DNA from: Loktanella gaetbuli
GTDB taxonomy: Bacteria > Pseudomonadota > Alphaproteobacteria > Rhodobacterales > Rhodobacteraceae
DNA: 64,000 nucleotides
Reading direction: 5' to 3'
Assembly: GCF_020531945.1 (NCBI RefSeq)
Contig: NZ_JAJATZ010000002.1
Span: 310,001-374,000, forward strand
The notes beneath the pieces were generated by a model. That model ran no database searches. It was not told the origin of the DNA and was given only the letters and a program-made list of their open reading frames with translations. Below, piece by piece: positions 16,131 through 24,784 of this stretch. Within the stretch, counting starts at the first letter, position 1. Each line of letters starts with the position of its first letter. The position numbers and the translations under genes are program-made.

Positions 16131-17441
16131 TCAGGCGCGCGCGGCGCGTTCGAGTGCGGGGTAGCGCAGGCCCAGCGTCAGGCCGCGGACGATGAAACTG
16201 AGCAGCAGGGCCAACCACAGGCCATGGTTGCCGAAGGCCGCCATCAACGGAATGACGGCCACGAAATACACGGCAGCGGAGACGATCATCATGTTGCGCA
16301 TATCCGTGGTGCGGGTCGCGCCGATGAAGATGCCGTCAAGCATCCAAGCCGCCACCCCCAGCAGCGGGGCAGCAACCATGTAGGGCAGGTAATCGCGCGC
16401 CACGTCCCGGACCAGCGGCGCCGTCGTCATCAGGTCGATCACAGCCCCGCCCAGCATGAGGAAACCCAGTGCAAGACCGGCACAGATGCCAGCGCCCCAG
16501 GCGCTGGTCAGCAGCGCCGCCCGGCGCAGGGCCTGTGGCGCACGGCGGCCCAGGGCCTGGCCTACCAGCGCTTCGGCCGCGAGGGCAAAGCCGTCAAGCG
16601 CATAGGCTGTCACCTGGAGGAATTGCAGCAGGATCTGGTTGGCCGCCAATTGGACATCGCCGAAATCGGCACCCCAGAACAGAAAGCTGACAAAGATCGC
16701 CTGCAACAGCACCGAGCGGATCATGATGTCGGAATTCACGATTGCCATGCGGGCCAGCTTGACGGGATCGAAAATCCGCGCCGTGTCGCGCCATGCGGGC
16801 ACGGCAAAGGCCGCACGGCACAGCCACAGTCCGAACAGCATTCCCGACCATTCCGCGATGAACGTGGCCCAGGCCACCCCCGGCACGCCCCAGTCAAACC
16901 CAAGCACGAACAGCAGGTCGAGACCGATGTTGACGCCATTGGTCAGCACCTGAACCGCCAGCACCGCCATTGTGCGTTCTTGGGCAATGAGCCAGCCGGT
17001 GATCCCGTATAGCGCAATTGCGGCGGGTGCGGACCAGACCCGCACGGACATGTACTGCCGGGCAAGGGTTTCGACCTCGGCGCTGGCAGGGGAGACGACG
17101 AAGGCCCCTGCGAACAGCGGCCACTGCAACAGGATGATCGCGGCCCCGGCACTGAGGCCGATCAATAGCACCCGGCTGAGCAGGGCTGCCACCTCGGCCG
17201 TGTCGCCGGCCCCGATGGCCTGTGCGGTCAGGCCGGATGTCCCCATGCGCAGAAATCCGAAGATCCAGTAGATGGCCGTGAGGATGATCGCACCGATGGC
17301 CACGGCACCGATGGGGGCCGCCTGCCCCATCTGCCCCACCACACCCGTATCGACGATGCCCAGGATCGGAACCGTCGCGTTGGAGATGACGACCGGGAGC
17401 GCGATGTGCAGCACGCGCCGATGGGTCAGCGTGTCAATCAC
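16131..17441 (-). CDS. MATE family efflux transporter (DinF subfamily)
   Basis: A 436-residue multidrug/toxin exporter with about twelve membrane segments. The DinF/NorM-like N-terminus is LPVVISNATVPILGIVDTGVVGQ. The mirrored second half begins around residue 230 and contains LLQFLQVTAYALDGFALAAEALVG. The GTG start at 17441 overlaps the preceding thioesterase stop by 8 bases, so it is coupled to the two thioesterase genes. Substrate unknown; members usually use Na+ or H+ antiport. Confidence 0.88.
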   Translation of the reverse strand: MIDTLTHRRVLHIALPVVISNATVPILGIVDTGVVGQMGQAAPIGAVAIGAIILTAIYWIFGFLRMGTSGLTAQAIGAGDTAEVAALLSRVLLIGLSAGAAIILLQWPLFAGAFVVSPASAEVETLARQYMSVRVWSAPAAIALYGITGWLIAQERTMAVLAVQVLTNGVNIGLDLLFVLGFDWGVPGVAWATFIAEWSGMLFGLWLCRAAFAVPAWRDTARIFDPVKLARMAIVNSDIMIRSVLLQAIFVSFLFWGADFGDVQLAANQILLQFLQVTAYALDGFALAAEALVGQALGRRAPQALRRAALLTSAWGAGICAGLALGFLMLGGAVIDLMTTAPLVRDVARDYLPYMVAAPLLGVAAWMLDGIFIGATRTTDMRNMMIVSAAVYFVAVIPLMAAFGNHGLWLALLLSFIVRGLTLGLRYPALERAARA

Positions 17442-17922
17442 GCTGCGGCATCAGGAAATGCCCGGTCGCCTGAGCAAAGGGGCGCGCGCTGTTGTCCTGC
17501 CAGCCCTCGGCGTGGACAGAGGCATAGCGCCGCCCCGAGCGGGTGATCCGCGCACGAGCATAGGCGTCGCGCGGCAGGCCCGACCGCAGGTAATCCACGG
17601 TGAAATCAATGGTCTTGGGCAGGCGGCGCGGCGAATCCTCGACGCCCTCGCCCGCCTCGAGCGCATCCCATTGCGTGAACCAGCTGAGCGAGATGATCGA
17701 CGTCACCTCGAGGAACGCCGCCGTCACGCCACCGTGGATCGCGGGCAGCGCCGGGTTGCCGATCAGCATGTCGGCATAGGGCAATACGCCCGTCAGCTCA
17801 TCCCCGCGGCGGTCGAAACGGATGCCCAGGAACTTGATGTAGGGGACGCCGTCGATCAGCGCCTCGAGTGCGGCATCGCGACGTTGCTTGACGACCTGGA
17901 CAGGTTCGGGACGGCGGCTCAT
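17434..17922 (-). CDS. PaaI-type hotdog thioesterase
   Basis: A 162-residue hotdog-fold protein. The family motif is seen as NPALPAIHGGVTAAFLEVTS (the HGG turn with downstream acidic residue), and a second strand set contains VDYLRSGLPRDAYARARI. It probably hydrolyses an acyl- or aryl-CoA ester. Its start overlaps the stop of the upstream paralogue by 4 bases. It is diverged from that paralogue and may form a heteromer with it. Confidence 0.8.
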   Translation of the reverse strand: MSRRPEPVQVVKQRRDAALEALIDGVPYIKFLGIRFDRRGDELTGVLPYADMLIGNPALPAIHGGVTAAFLEVTSIISLSWFTQWDALEAGEGVEDSPRRLPKTIDFTVDYLRSGLPRDAYARARITRSGRRYASVHAEGWQDNSARPFAQATGHFLMPQRD

Positions 17923-18386
17923 GCGGGGTCCTTTGGGCGTTCGACGGTGAATGCGCCCGTGGCGCAGGCGACGGGCCGGTCAGGGTCGGCGTCATAGGCC
18001 GTGGCGCGCACGAATGCGACCGAGCGTGTCATGTGATAGCAGGTCGCCACCGCTCGGATGGCCTGCCCCGGCGTGGCGGCGCGCATGTAGTCGATCCGCA
18101 GGTCGATGGTGGCGGTGCCCAGCGCGCTGTCGGGATGCGCGATCACGGCAGCGCCGCAACAGGTATCCATCAAGGCAGACACTGCACCACCGTGGATCAC
18201 CCCTGTGTCCGGATCCCCCACAAGGCGCGGATCGAAAGGCATGGTGATTTCGGCCATGCCGGGGCCGACGTCCGTGACCTGCATCGCCAGTTCGCGGGCA
18301 TGCGGGATCATCCCGATGAACTGCCGTGCGATTTTCGTACGTCGTTCGGCCTGTGCATCGGTCGTCGTCGTGGGCGTTTGCGTCAT
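17919..18386 (-). CDS. PaaI-type hotdog thioesterase
   Basis: A 155-residue PaaI-family thioesterase with DTGVIHGGAVSALMDTCCG, the classical HGG and acidic catalytic element, and LRIDYMRAATPGQAIRAVA. It starts a three-gene minus-strand unit (two thioesterases and a MATE exporter). Its stop overlaps the next start (ATGA). The CoA-ester substrate is unknown. Confidence 0.85.
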   Translation of the reverse strand: MTQTPTTTTDAQAERRTKIARQFIGMIPHARELAMQVTDVGPGMAEITMPFDPRLVGDPDTGVIHGGAVSALMDTCCGAAVIAHPDSALGTATIDLRIDYMRAATPGQAIRAVATCYHMTRSVAFVRATAYDADPDRPVACATGAFTVERPKDPA

Positions 18387-18455
18387 TTATCTACCTGCGC
18401 GAATTGACCTGCAATTTGGCACTTGTCGCGCACAGCGCAACCCTTATATCTTTTA

Positions 18456-18472
18456 TTGAGAATAATTCGCAA
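18456..18472. promoter_or_regulatory. Fur/Mur-like box
   Basis: TTGAGAAT-A-ATTCGCAA is an 8-1-8 inverted repeat with one mismatch, ending 11 bases before the exporter ATG. Such AT-centred GCAAT/ATTGC-like palindromes resemble alphaproteobacterial Fur/Mur (manganese) sites. This position would block the exporter ribosome or promoter region. The assignment is by resemblance only. Confidence 0.5.
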
Positions 18473-18483
18473 CTGGGTGATCC

Positions 18484-19626
18484 ATGAGTGTTTCCGACAT
18501 TGACCGGCCCATCGCCGTCGTTCCCCCGCGTATCGGGCCATTTCGACCACGACGCCTGATCGTCGCTCTCATCTTTCTTGCGCTGGCAGCGGCACCGGGT
18601 GATCTGGGCGCATTGACGCGCGAACTGATGACCGATGCCTTTGTGCAGGTGTCGGCCTTTGTCGCGGCGACGCTGATCATTTTCTACGGTGCCGAAAAAC
18701 TGTTCAATTTCAACATCGGCGCGGCGCTCAAGAACGCGAAGGGCTGGCAGGTGCCAATGGCGGCGCTACTGGGGGCCACGCCGGGTTGCGGCGGTGCGGT
18801 TGTCGTCGTTGCGGCCTATTCGTCCGGCAATGTCGGGTTTGGCGCGGTCGTCGCCACGCTGACGGCCACGATGGGCGATGCCGCATTTCTGCTGATCGCG
18901 ACGCGGCCCGATGCGGCCATGGTCGTGCTGCCGCTATCATTCGCGGTCGGTATCATCTCGGGCTGGGTAGTCGACCGCCTGCCCGCGATCTCGATGACGC
19001 CGCGCACGACGAACGCTGCCGACATGGTGCCCCGGATCGGTGCAACACGTGCGCGCGACTGGTTGTTCGCGGCAATCGCACTGCCCGGACTGGTCATCGG
19101 CGTCAGTCAGTTGGCCGGTGTCGACGTGGCCGCAGTCTTTGGTCCCGTGATGCCCATCGTGGGTGTCGGCGGCAGCATCCTGGGTCTGCTGATCTGGTCG
19201 ACCTCCTCTTTGAAGGCGATGACCAACATCAATGACACACCCGTCTCGCGCATGGCCGAGGAGACCGCATTCATTTCGGTCTGGGTGATCGGCGCATACC
19301 TCGCCTACGATTATCTGGTGGCCTACGGTGGCTTTGATCTGGCGAGCTGGTTCCAATCCGTGGCCCCCCTGCTGCCACTGCTGGGCGTCCTCGTCGGCCT
19401 TGTGCCGGGATGTGGACCACAGGTGCTGGTGACGACACTCTATATCAACGGGTTGGTTCCGTTCGCCGCCCTGTTGGGGAATGCGATCAGCAATGACGGC
19501 GATGCGTTGTTTCCCGCGATTGCAATCGATCCGCGCGCCGCAGTCTGGGCGACGGTCTATTCCACCATACCCGCCCTGATCCTGGCCTACGGGTTCTATT
19601 GGCTGGCACCCGGTTTCATGAACTAG
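18484..19626 (+). CDS. Putative 10-TM heavy-metal / manganese exporter (ArsP_2-like)
   Basis: A 380-residue inner-membrane protein with about ten hydrophobic segments in two halves. Each half carries a matching Pro-Gly-Cys-Gly motif: GATPGCGGAVVVV (~98-110) and GLVPGCGPQVLVTT (~306-319), expected to line the metal path. This is the pattern of the putative heavy-metal exporter family often annotated as a manganese transporter in Rhodobacteraceae. A Fur/Mur-like palindrome immediately upstream fits metal control. The exported ion is inferred, not shown. Confidence 0.75.
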   Translation: MSVSDIDRPIAVVPPRIGPFRPRRLIVALIFLALAAAPGDLGALTRELMTDAFVQVSAFVAATLIIFYGAEKLFNFNIGAALKNAKGWQVPMAALLGATPGCGGAVVVVAAYSSGNVGFGAVVATLTATMGDAAFLLIATRPDAAMVVLPLSFAVGIISGWVVDRLPAISMTPRTTNAADMVPRIGATRARDWLFAAIALPGLVIGVSQLAGVDVAAVFGPVMPIVGVGGSILGLLIWSTSSLKAMTNINDTPVSRMAEETAFISVWVIGAYLAYDYLVAYGGFDLASWFQSVAPLLPLLGVLVGLVPGCGPQVLVTTLYINGLVPFAALLGNAISNDGDALFPAIAIDPRAAVWATVYSTIPALILAYGFYWLAPGFMN

Positions 19627-19679
19627 GGCCGTTTGCCACCGCCCGCAGGCGTGTTAGATATGCGTCAAGGAGAGATCGC

Positions 19680-20048
19680 ATGTCTGACAAACGCCTGACG
19701 TTCAAGGAAATGTGCGCTGCGTTCGATGTGACGCCGCGCACACTGCGGTATTATGAATATATCGAACTGCTCAATCCCGACCGCGAAGGGCGATCCCGGT
19801 TTTACGGGCCGCGCGAACAGGCACGCATGACGCTGATCATGCGTGGCAGGCGGTTCGGATTCGCGCTGGAGGACATTCGCCAGTGGCTGCTGATCTACGA
19901 ACACGAAGGGACCGCGGCGCAGATGCGGGCCTGGGTCACATTGGCTGATCAGCAGCTTCAGGAACTGGAAGTACAGCGCAAACAGCTGGAAGATACGGTC
20001 GCCGAATTGCGCCGTCTGCGGGATGAAACACGTGCGACGCTAGGCTGA
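19680..20048 (+). CDS. MerR-family transcriptional regulator (first of two paralogues)
   Basis: A 122-residue MerR protein. The N-terminal winged helix has FKEMCAAFDVTPRTLRYYEYIELL, followed by a RGRRFGFALEDIRQWL helix and a C-terminal coiled coil (~85-120). No metal-binding cysteines are present, so it resembles the LiuR-type regulators of acyl-CoA catabolism. ATG 19680 follows AAGGAG. It is closely related to the next gene and lies upstream of a beta-oxidation series. Confidence 0.85.
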   Translation: MSDKRLTFKEMCAAFDVTPRTLRYYEYIELLNPDREGRSRFYGPREQARMTLIMRGRRFGFALEDIRQWLLIYEHEGTAAQMRAWVTLADQQLQELEVQRKQLEDTVAELRRLRDETRATLG

Positions 20049-20080
20049 TCCGGCCTGACCTTTCGTCATCCCCGATTTTG

Positions 20081-20110
20081 ACGTCACGTTACGTTTACGT
20101 TTACGTCAAC
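20081..20110. promoter_or_regulatory. Iterated ACGT motif, candidate MerR (LiuR-type) operator
   Basis: ACGT recurs at 20081, 20086, 20091, 20097 and 20103, the last three with the TTTACG six-base period. TTTACGTTTACGT resembles LiuR-type operators of proteobacterial fatty-acid/branched-chain catabolism. It lies 67-96 bases before the second MerR gene, in the only sizeable gap ahead of the operon. Confidence 0.55.
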
Positions 20111-20176
20111 CGTCATTGTAAGCTTGGTCCAGAACGATGATCTGACGTGCAGACGACAGACCGAAGGACCACGAAG

Positions 20177-20578
20177 ATGACTACCGAAACACTCAGCATT
20201 CGCGAGATGTGCGACGCGTTCGACGTGACACCTCGCACATTGCGTTTCTACGAATCCAAGGAGCTGCTGTTCCCGCAGCGGATCGGACAGAAACGTCTGT
20301 TCACCCGGTCCGATCAGGCCCGGCTGAAATTGATCCTGCGCGGCAAGCGGTTCGGGTTCAGCCTGGAAGAAGTACGTCAGTTGCTGGACCTGTATCACAT
20401 GGGCGACGGCCAGCTGACGCAGCTCAGCCGCACGCTGGACCTCGCACAGCAGCACCTGGCGGACATGCAGCGCCAACGCGCCGAACTGGACGAGGCGATT
20501 TCGGAACTGCGCGTTCAGATGGATTGGGCCACCGACAAGCTGGCCGAGATTTCAAAAGACAAGTCCGACGCGGCCTGA
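20177..20578 (+). CDS. MerR-family transcriptional regulator (second paralogue)
   Basis: A 133-residue MerR protein beginning TTETLSIREMCDAFDVTPRTLRFYE, with RGKRFGFSLEEVRQLLDLY and a long coiled coil to the end. It shares the DNA-reading helix almost unchanged with the preceding gene (FDVTPRTLR common to both), so both may read similar sites. It is 31 bases upstream of an acyl-CoA dehydrogenase gene. It is probably the local regulator of that beta-oxidation operon, with the ACGT repeats upstream as its operator. Confidence 0.85.
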   Translation: MTTETLSIREMCDAFDVTPRTLRFYESKELLFPQRIGQKRLFTRSDQARLKLILRGKRFGFSLEEVRQLLDLYHMGDGQLTQLSRTLDLAQQHLADMQRQRAELDEAISELRVQMDWATDKLAEISKDKSDAA

Positions 20579-20609
20579 ACCGCGCGACACCAGACGGAGG
20601 AGAGACCCG

Positions 20610-22385
20610 ATGACAACCTACACCACCCCGCACAAGGACCTGCAATTCGTCCTGCACAACCTGCTGAAAGTATCCGAACAGGATATCCCCGGCTTTGCCG
20701 ACCTGGACCGTGATTTCACCGGGGCCGTGCTGGAAGAAGTCGGCAAGCTGTCCTCTGACGTGCTGCACCCGCTGAACGCCGTGGGCGACACCGAAGGCTG
20801 CACCCTGGAAAACGGGATCGTCCGTACACCCAAGGGTTTCAAGGAAGCCTTTGACCAGGTGCGCGAAGGCGGCTGGACAGCTCTCGATGCCGAGGAACAA
20901 TACGGCGGTCAGGGCCTGCCCTATGTCATGCATTCGGCCGTGAATGAGCCGATGGTCAGCGCCAACATGGCGTTCAACATGTACCAGGGCCTGACCCATG
21001 GTGCCTATTCCGCCATCCGCGTGCACGGGTCCGAGCAGCAAAAAGACACCTACCTGCCGAAACTCGCATCCTGCGAATGGACCGGCACGATGAACCTGAC
21101 CGAACCGCATTGCGGCACCGATCTGGGCCTGATGCGGACCAAGGCTGTCCCGCAAGAGGACGGCAGCTACAAGGTCACGGGCCAGAAGATCTTCATCTCG
21201 GCCGGCGATCACGACATGTCGGACAATATCATTCACCTGGTGCTGGCCAAGATCCCCGGCGGCCCCGATGGCATCAAGGGCGTCAGCCTGTTCATCGTGC
21301 CCAAGTTCATCGTCAAGGACGACGGCTCGCTGGGGGAACGCAACGGCGTCTCCGTCGGCAAGATTGAGGAAAAGATGGGCATCCACGGGAATTCCACCTG
21401 CGTGATGAACTATGACGAGGCGACGGGCTACCTGATCGGTGAAGAACACAAAGGCATGCGTGCCATGTTCGTCATGATGAACGAGGCGCGTCTGGGCGTG
21501 GGCCTGCAAGGCTACGCACAGGCCGAAGTCGCGTATCAGAACGCCGTGGCCTACGCCAACGACCGTCTGCAGGGACGCGACGTGACCGGTGCGAAAAACC
21601 CCGACGGTCCCGCCGACCCGCTGATCGTGCATCCCGATATCCGCCGCAACCTGATGGATCAGAAGAGCTTTACCGAAGGTGCACGTGCCTTCACCATGTG
21701 GGGGGCCTATCTGATCGACCGCGCGCACAAGATGGATGACGCACAGGCGGATGGCCTGATCTCGCTGATGACGCCGGTGCTCAAGGGGTTCCTGACCGAC
21801 AAGGGGTTCGAATACGCGACCGCCGCACAGCAGGTCTACGGCGGCCACGGCTATATCGAGGAATGGGGCATGTCCCAGTTCGCCCGCGATGCCCGGATCG
21901 CCATGATTTACGAAGGTGCCAACGGCGTGCAGGCGCTGGACCTCGTGGGCCGCAAGCTGGCCGTCGACGGCGGCAAGCACCTGATGGGCTTTTTCGAGAT
22001 GATCAAATCGTTCATCAAGGAAAACGAAGGCAACGAGGCGCTGAAGGCCGATTTCCTTGATCCGCTGAAGGCAGCGAGCAAGGACATGCAGGCGGCCGCG
22101 ATGTATTTCATGGGTGCGATGAAAAACCCCAACAACGCACTCGCGGGCTCTTATGACTTCATGCACCTGATGGGTCATGTGTGCCTGGGCTACATGTGGG
22201 CACAGATGGGCAAGGCGGCGATGGAGGCCTTGGAAGCAGGCGAAAGCGATACAGCCTTCTATCAGACCAAGATCGCGACCGGGCGTTACTACATGGCGCG
22301 CCAGCTGCCTGCCACAGCGATGCACCTGGCCCGGATCAACACCGGGGCGGACACTGTCATGGCGCTGGAGGCCGCAAACTTCTGA
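20610..22385 (+). CDS. Acyl-CoA dehydrogenase with C-terminal extension (FadE/DmdC family)
   Basis: A 591-residue FAD enzyme catalysing alpha,beta-dehydrogenation of an acyl-CoA. The flavin/substrate motif TGTMNLTEPHCGTDLGL lies at ~152-168. The catalytic Glu is in MIYEGANGVQALDLVGRK. An extra C-terminal helical domain (~470-590) marks the long class that includes roseobacter DmdC (3-methylmercaptopropionyl-CoA dehydrogenase) and long-chain FadE-like enzymes. The neighbouring thiolase and FadJ-type gene favour ordinary fatty-acid oxidation, but substrate cannot be decided from sequence. The start follows GGAGGAGAG. Confidence 0.88.
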   Translation: MTTYTTPHKDLQFVLHNLLKVSEQDIPGFADLDRDFTGAVLEEVGKLSSDVLHPLNAVGDTEGCTLENGIVRTPKGFKEAFDQVREGGWTALDAEEQYGGQGLPYVMHSAVNEPMVSANMAFNMYQGLTHGAYSAIRVHGSEQQKDTYLPKLASCEWTGTMNLTEPHCGTDLGLMRTKAVPQEDGSYKVTGQKIFISAGDHDMSDNIIHLVLAKIPGGPDGIKGVSLFIVPKFIVKDDGSLGERNGVSVGKIEEKMGIHGNSTCVMNYDEATGYLIGEEHKGMRAMFVMMNEARLGVGLQGYAQAEVAYQNAVAYANDRLQGRDVTGAKNPDGPADPLIVHPDIRRNLMDQKSFTEGARAFTMWGAYLIDRAHKMDDAQADGLISLMTPVLKGFLTDKGFEYATAAQQVYGGHGYIEEWGMSQFARDARIAMIYEGANGVQALDLVGRKLAVDGGKHLMGFFEMIKSFIKENEGNEALKADFLDPLKAASKDMQAAAMYFMGAMKNPNNALAGSYDFMHLMGHVCLGYMWAQMGKAAMEALEAGESDTAFYQTKIATGRYYMARQLPATAMHLARINTGADTVMALEAANF

Positions 22386-22440
22386 TCGGGGTGGCGGCGG
22401 GACACGTCCCGCCCTACGCTGACCGCAAAGGAGACCCCCA

Positions 22441-22653
22441 ATGCCCAAACGCCTACGCCTGACCCGCCGTTTCCCCGTGGCCATGACCGAAGACGGCTAT
22501 CGCCGTCTGAAACGGTTCGCCAAGGAGGCGGGTCTGGACGAAGGCGAGGCGCTGTCATTCCTGTTCGAGAACTTCGACAGCATCCTCGACGACGACACGT
22601 TTGGGCATCGGTTGCGCCTGTTCAATGCTGAACTGGAAGCACGCAAAAAGTGA
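22441..22653 (+). CDS. Conserved small hypothetical protein in the beta-oxidation operon
   Basis: A 70-residue basic protein starting MPKRLRLTRRFPVAM, with an acidic helix GLDEGEALSFLFENFDSILDDD and a closing FNAELEARKK. No family function is known to me; the organisation suggests a small regulatory or DNA/RNA-binding helix protein. An AAAGGAG site precedes ATG 22441. It follows the acyl-CoA dehydrogenase by 55 bases and precedes an inverted pair of repeats. Confidence 0.7.
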   Translation: MPKRLRLTRRFPVAMTEDGYRRLKRFAKEAGLDEGEALSFLFENFDSILDDDTFGHRLRLFNAELEARKK

Positions 22654-22673
22654 CGTCAGTGCAGGTGGCAGAT

Positions 22674-22711
22674 GGAGGGGCCTCCGGCGGGAGTATTTGG
22701 GGCAAGATGAT
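22674..22711 (+). repeat. Dispersed intergenic repeat, copy 2 (left arm of inverted pair)
   Basis: A GAGGGGCCTCCGGCGG hairpin-like segment is followed by GAGTATTT, two bases, GGCAAGATGAT (22691-22711). It is in inverted orientation to copy 3 at 22841, with about 130 bases between. Confidence 0.75.
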
Positions 22712-22840
22712 ACGCATATCACCCTGCCCCGACGATGTGACCCTTTGGGGACGCATCACCTTGCACGGTCATCGGCTCTCCAGCCTGTTCCGCGCCATCA
22801 GATGACGCGGGCGAGGTTAAGAAATAATTGACGGCCTTTG

Positions 22841-22863
22841 GCATCATCTTGCCAAAAATACTC
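22841..22863 (-). repeat. Dispersed intergenic repeat, copy 3 (right arm of inverted pair)
   Basis: The core of the family on the minus strand (ATCATCTTGCC, two bases, AAATACTC). It is complementary to copy 2, so a transcript through this gap could form a stem of about 20 base pairs. It lacks the GC hairpin seen with other copies. It lies 47 bases before the GST start. Confidence 0.75.
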
Positions 22864-22910
22864 AGACACGACGCCAGCAAGGCGCGTGACACAAAACGGG
22901 AGGGCGACAC

Positions 22911-23543
22911 ATGACGATCAAGCTGCATTGCTTTGGCGAGAGCGGAAACGCCTACAAGGCGGCGCTGACGCTGACACTGGCCGAGGTGGAATGGGAGCCC
23001 GTCTTTGTCGATTTCTTCAAGGGCGGCAGTCGGACACCTGAATTTCGTGCGCTGAATGTCATGGGCGAGGTTCCCGTGATGGTCGACGGCGACATGGTGC
23101 TGACGCAATCGGCCGTGATTCAGGACTACATCACGTCGAAAACCAGCAAGCTGGGCGCAAAGTCCGCCGATCAGCGGCGCGAGATCCTGCGCTGGATGTT
23201 CTTTGACAACCACAAGGTCAGCGGCATTGCCGGACCGTTGCGGTTCAACATGAACTTTCTACCTGCCGACAAGCGGAGTGCGGACGTCAACGACTATCTG
23301 CTGATGCGCCTGAACTCCGCACTCAAGGTGATGGACACCCATCTGGACGGCCGCGATTGGCTGGCCAGCGATACCCTGACAATCGCTGACATCGCCTGTG
23401 CCGGATACCTCTACTACGAAGAGCCCTTTGGCTTTGACCGTACCGCATTTCCGAACGTGGATGCCTGGCTGGACCGGCTGGCGGCCACGGACGGATGGAA
23501 ACACCCCTATGATCTGATGCCGCGCGCGCTGCCTGCGGCCTGA
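22911..23543 (+). CDS. Glutathione S-transferase family protein
   Basis: A 210-residue protein. An N-terminal thioredoxin-fold domain has the GSH-binding elements GEVPVMVDGDMVLTQSAVI (cis-Pro and the Gln/Ser pair). An all-helical C-terminal domain contains the conserved SDTLTIADIACAGY helix. The substrate is unknown. It stands inside a beta-oxidation series, 11 bases before the thiolase, so it may detoxify or conjugate an acyl/enoyl intermediate (inference). GGGAGGG precedes the ATG. Confidence 0.88.
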   Translation: MTIKLHCFGESGNAYKAALTLTLAEVEWEPVFVDFFKGGSRTPEFRALNVMGEVPVMVDGDMVLTQSAVIQDYITSKTSKLGAKSADQRREILRWMFFDNHKVSGIAGPLRFNMNFLPADKRSADVNDYLLMRLNSALKVMDTHLDGRDWLASDTLTIADIACAGYLYYEEPFGFDRTAFPNVDAWLDRLAATDGWKHPYDLMPRALPAA

Positions 23544-23554
23544 AGGAGACGACG

Positions 23555-24766
23555 ATGACCGACGCTTATATCTATGACACCGTGCGCACGCCGCGGGGCA
23601 AGGGCCGCAAGGACGGCAGCCTGCACGAGGTGACCTCTGTCCGGCTGTCCGCCGGCGTTCTGAACGCACTGAAGGACCGCAACGGGCTGGAAGGCCACGC
23701 CGTCGAGGACGTGATCTGGGGCAATGTCACGCAGGTGGGCGAACAGGGCGGCTGTCTGGCGCGGACCGCCGTGCTGGCCTCTGACCTCGACCAGTCGATC
23801 CCGGGCCTTGCCATCAACCGGTTCTGTGCATCCGGCATGGAGGCGGTGAACCTTGCCGCCAATCAGGTGCGTGGCGGGGCCGGTCAGGCTTATATCGCGG
23901 GCGGCGTGGAAATGATGGGGCGTGTGGCCATGGGCAGCGACGGGGCCGCGATCGCGGTCGATCCGTCGGTGGCGATGAAAACCTACTTTGTGCCGCAGGG
24001 TATTTCGGCGGACATCATCGCGACCGAATACGGGTTCAGCCGCGACGACGCCGACGCGCTGGCGGTCGAATCCCAGCGTCGGGCCAAGGCGGCATGGGAC
24101 GATGGCCGGTTCGACAAATCCGTCGTGGCCGTGCGCGACATCAATGGCGTGCCGATCCTGGAACACGATGAATACATGCGACCGGGCACCGACATGCAGT
24201 CGCTGGGCGCACTGAAGGCGTCGTTCAAGGACATGGGTGAGACCATGCCCGGTTTCGACAAGGTGGCGCTGATGAAATACCCGCATCTGGAGCGGATCAA
24301 CCACATCCACCACGCGGGTAATTCGTCCGGTATCGTGGACGGTGCAGCGGGTGTTCTGATCGGATCCAAGGCATGGGGCGACGCGATGGGGCTGAAGCCG
24401 CGCGCGCGCATCCGGGCGACCGCCAAGATCGGCACCGATCCGACCATCATGTTGACCGGACCCGTGCCAGTCACCGAAAAGATCCTGGCCGACAGCGGCA
24501 TGGCCATCGGCGACCTCGACCTGTTCGAGGTCAACGAAGCCTTTGCCTCTGTGGTTCTGCGGTTCATGCAACGCTTTGATGTGGACGCGGACAAGGTGAA
24601 CGTGAACGGCGGGTCCATCGCGATGGGTCACCCGCTGGGTGCGACCGGTGCCATCATCATAGGCACCCTGCTGGACGAACTGGAACGGACCGGCAAGGGC
24701 ACCGGTCTTGCGACACTGTGCATCGCCTCCGGCATGGGGGCCGCAACGATCATCGAACGCGTCTAG
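23555..24766 (+). CDS. fadA: Acetyl-CoA C-acyltransferase (thiolase, FadA type)
   Basis: A 403-residue degradative thiolase cleaving 3-ketoacyl-CoA. The nucleophilic Cys is in NRFCASGMEAVNLA (~91), the second active-site elements are VNEAFAS and NGGSIAMGHPLGATGA, and the C-terminal Cys is in LCIASGMGAA. Start ATG 23555 follows GGAGACG. It forms the functional pair with the FadJ-type enzyme 490 bases downstream. FadA is preferred over a biosynthetic thiolase because of the partner gene. Confidence 0.92.
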   Translation: MTDAYIYDTVRTPRGKGRKDGSLHEVTSVRLSAGVLNALKDRNGLEGHAVEDVIWGNVTQVGEQGGCLARTAVLASDLDQSIPGLAINRFCASGMEAVNLAANQVRGGAGQAYIAGGVEMMGRVAMGSDGAAIAVDPSVAMKTYFVPQGISADIIATEYGFSRDDADALAVESQRRAKAAWDDGRFDKSVVAVRDINGVPILEHDEYMRPGTDMQSLGALKASFKDMGETMPGFDKVALMKYPHLERINHIHHAGNSSGIVDGAAGVLIGSKAWGDAMGLKPRARIRATAKIGTDPTIMLTGPVPVTEKILADSGMAIGDLDLFEVNEAFASVVLRFMQRFDVDADKVNVNGGSIAMGHPLGATGAIIIGTLLDELERTGKGTGLATLCIASGMGAATIIERV

Positions 24767-24784
24767 AACAACGGGATTGCGATC

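Noticed and set aside
20424..22484. 686-codon minus-strand frame opposite the acyl-CoA dehydrogenase
   Set aside because: Antisense shadow caused by GC-rich codon bias; no ribosome site or family motif.
22719..23213. 164-codon minus-strand frame between the repeats and GST
   Set aside because: Runs antisense through the GST gene and the repeat; no motif.
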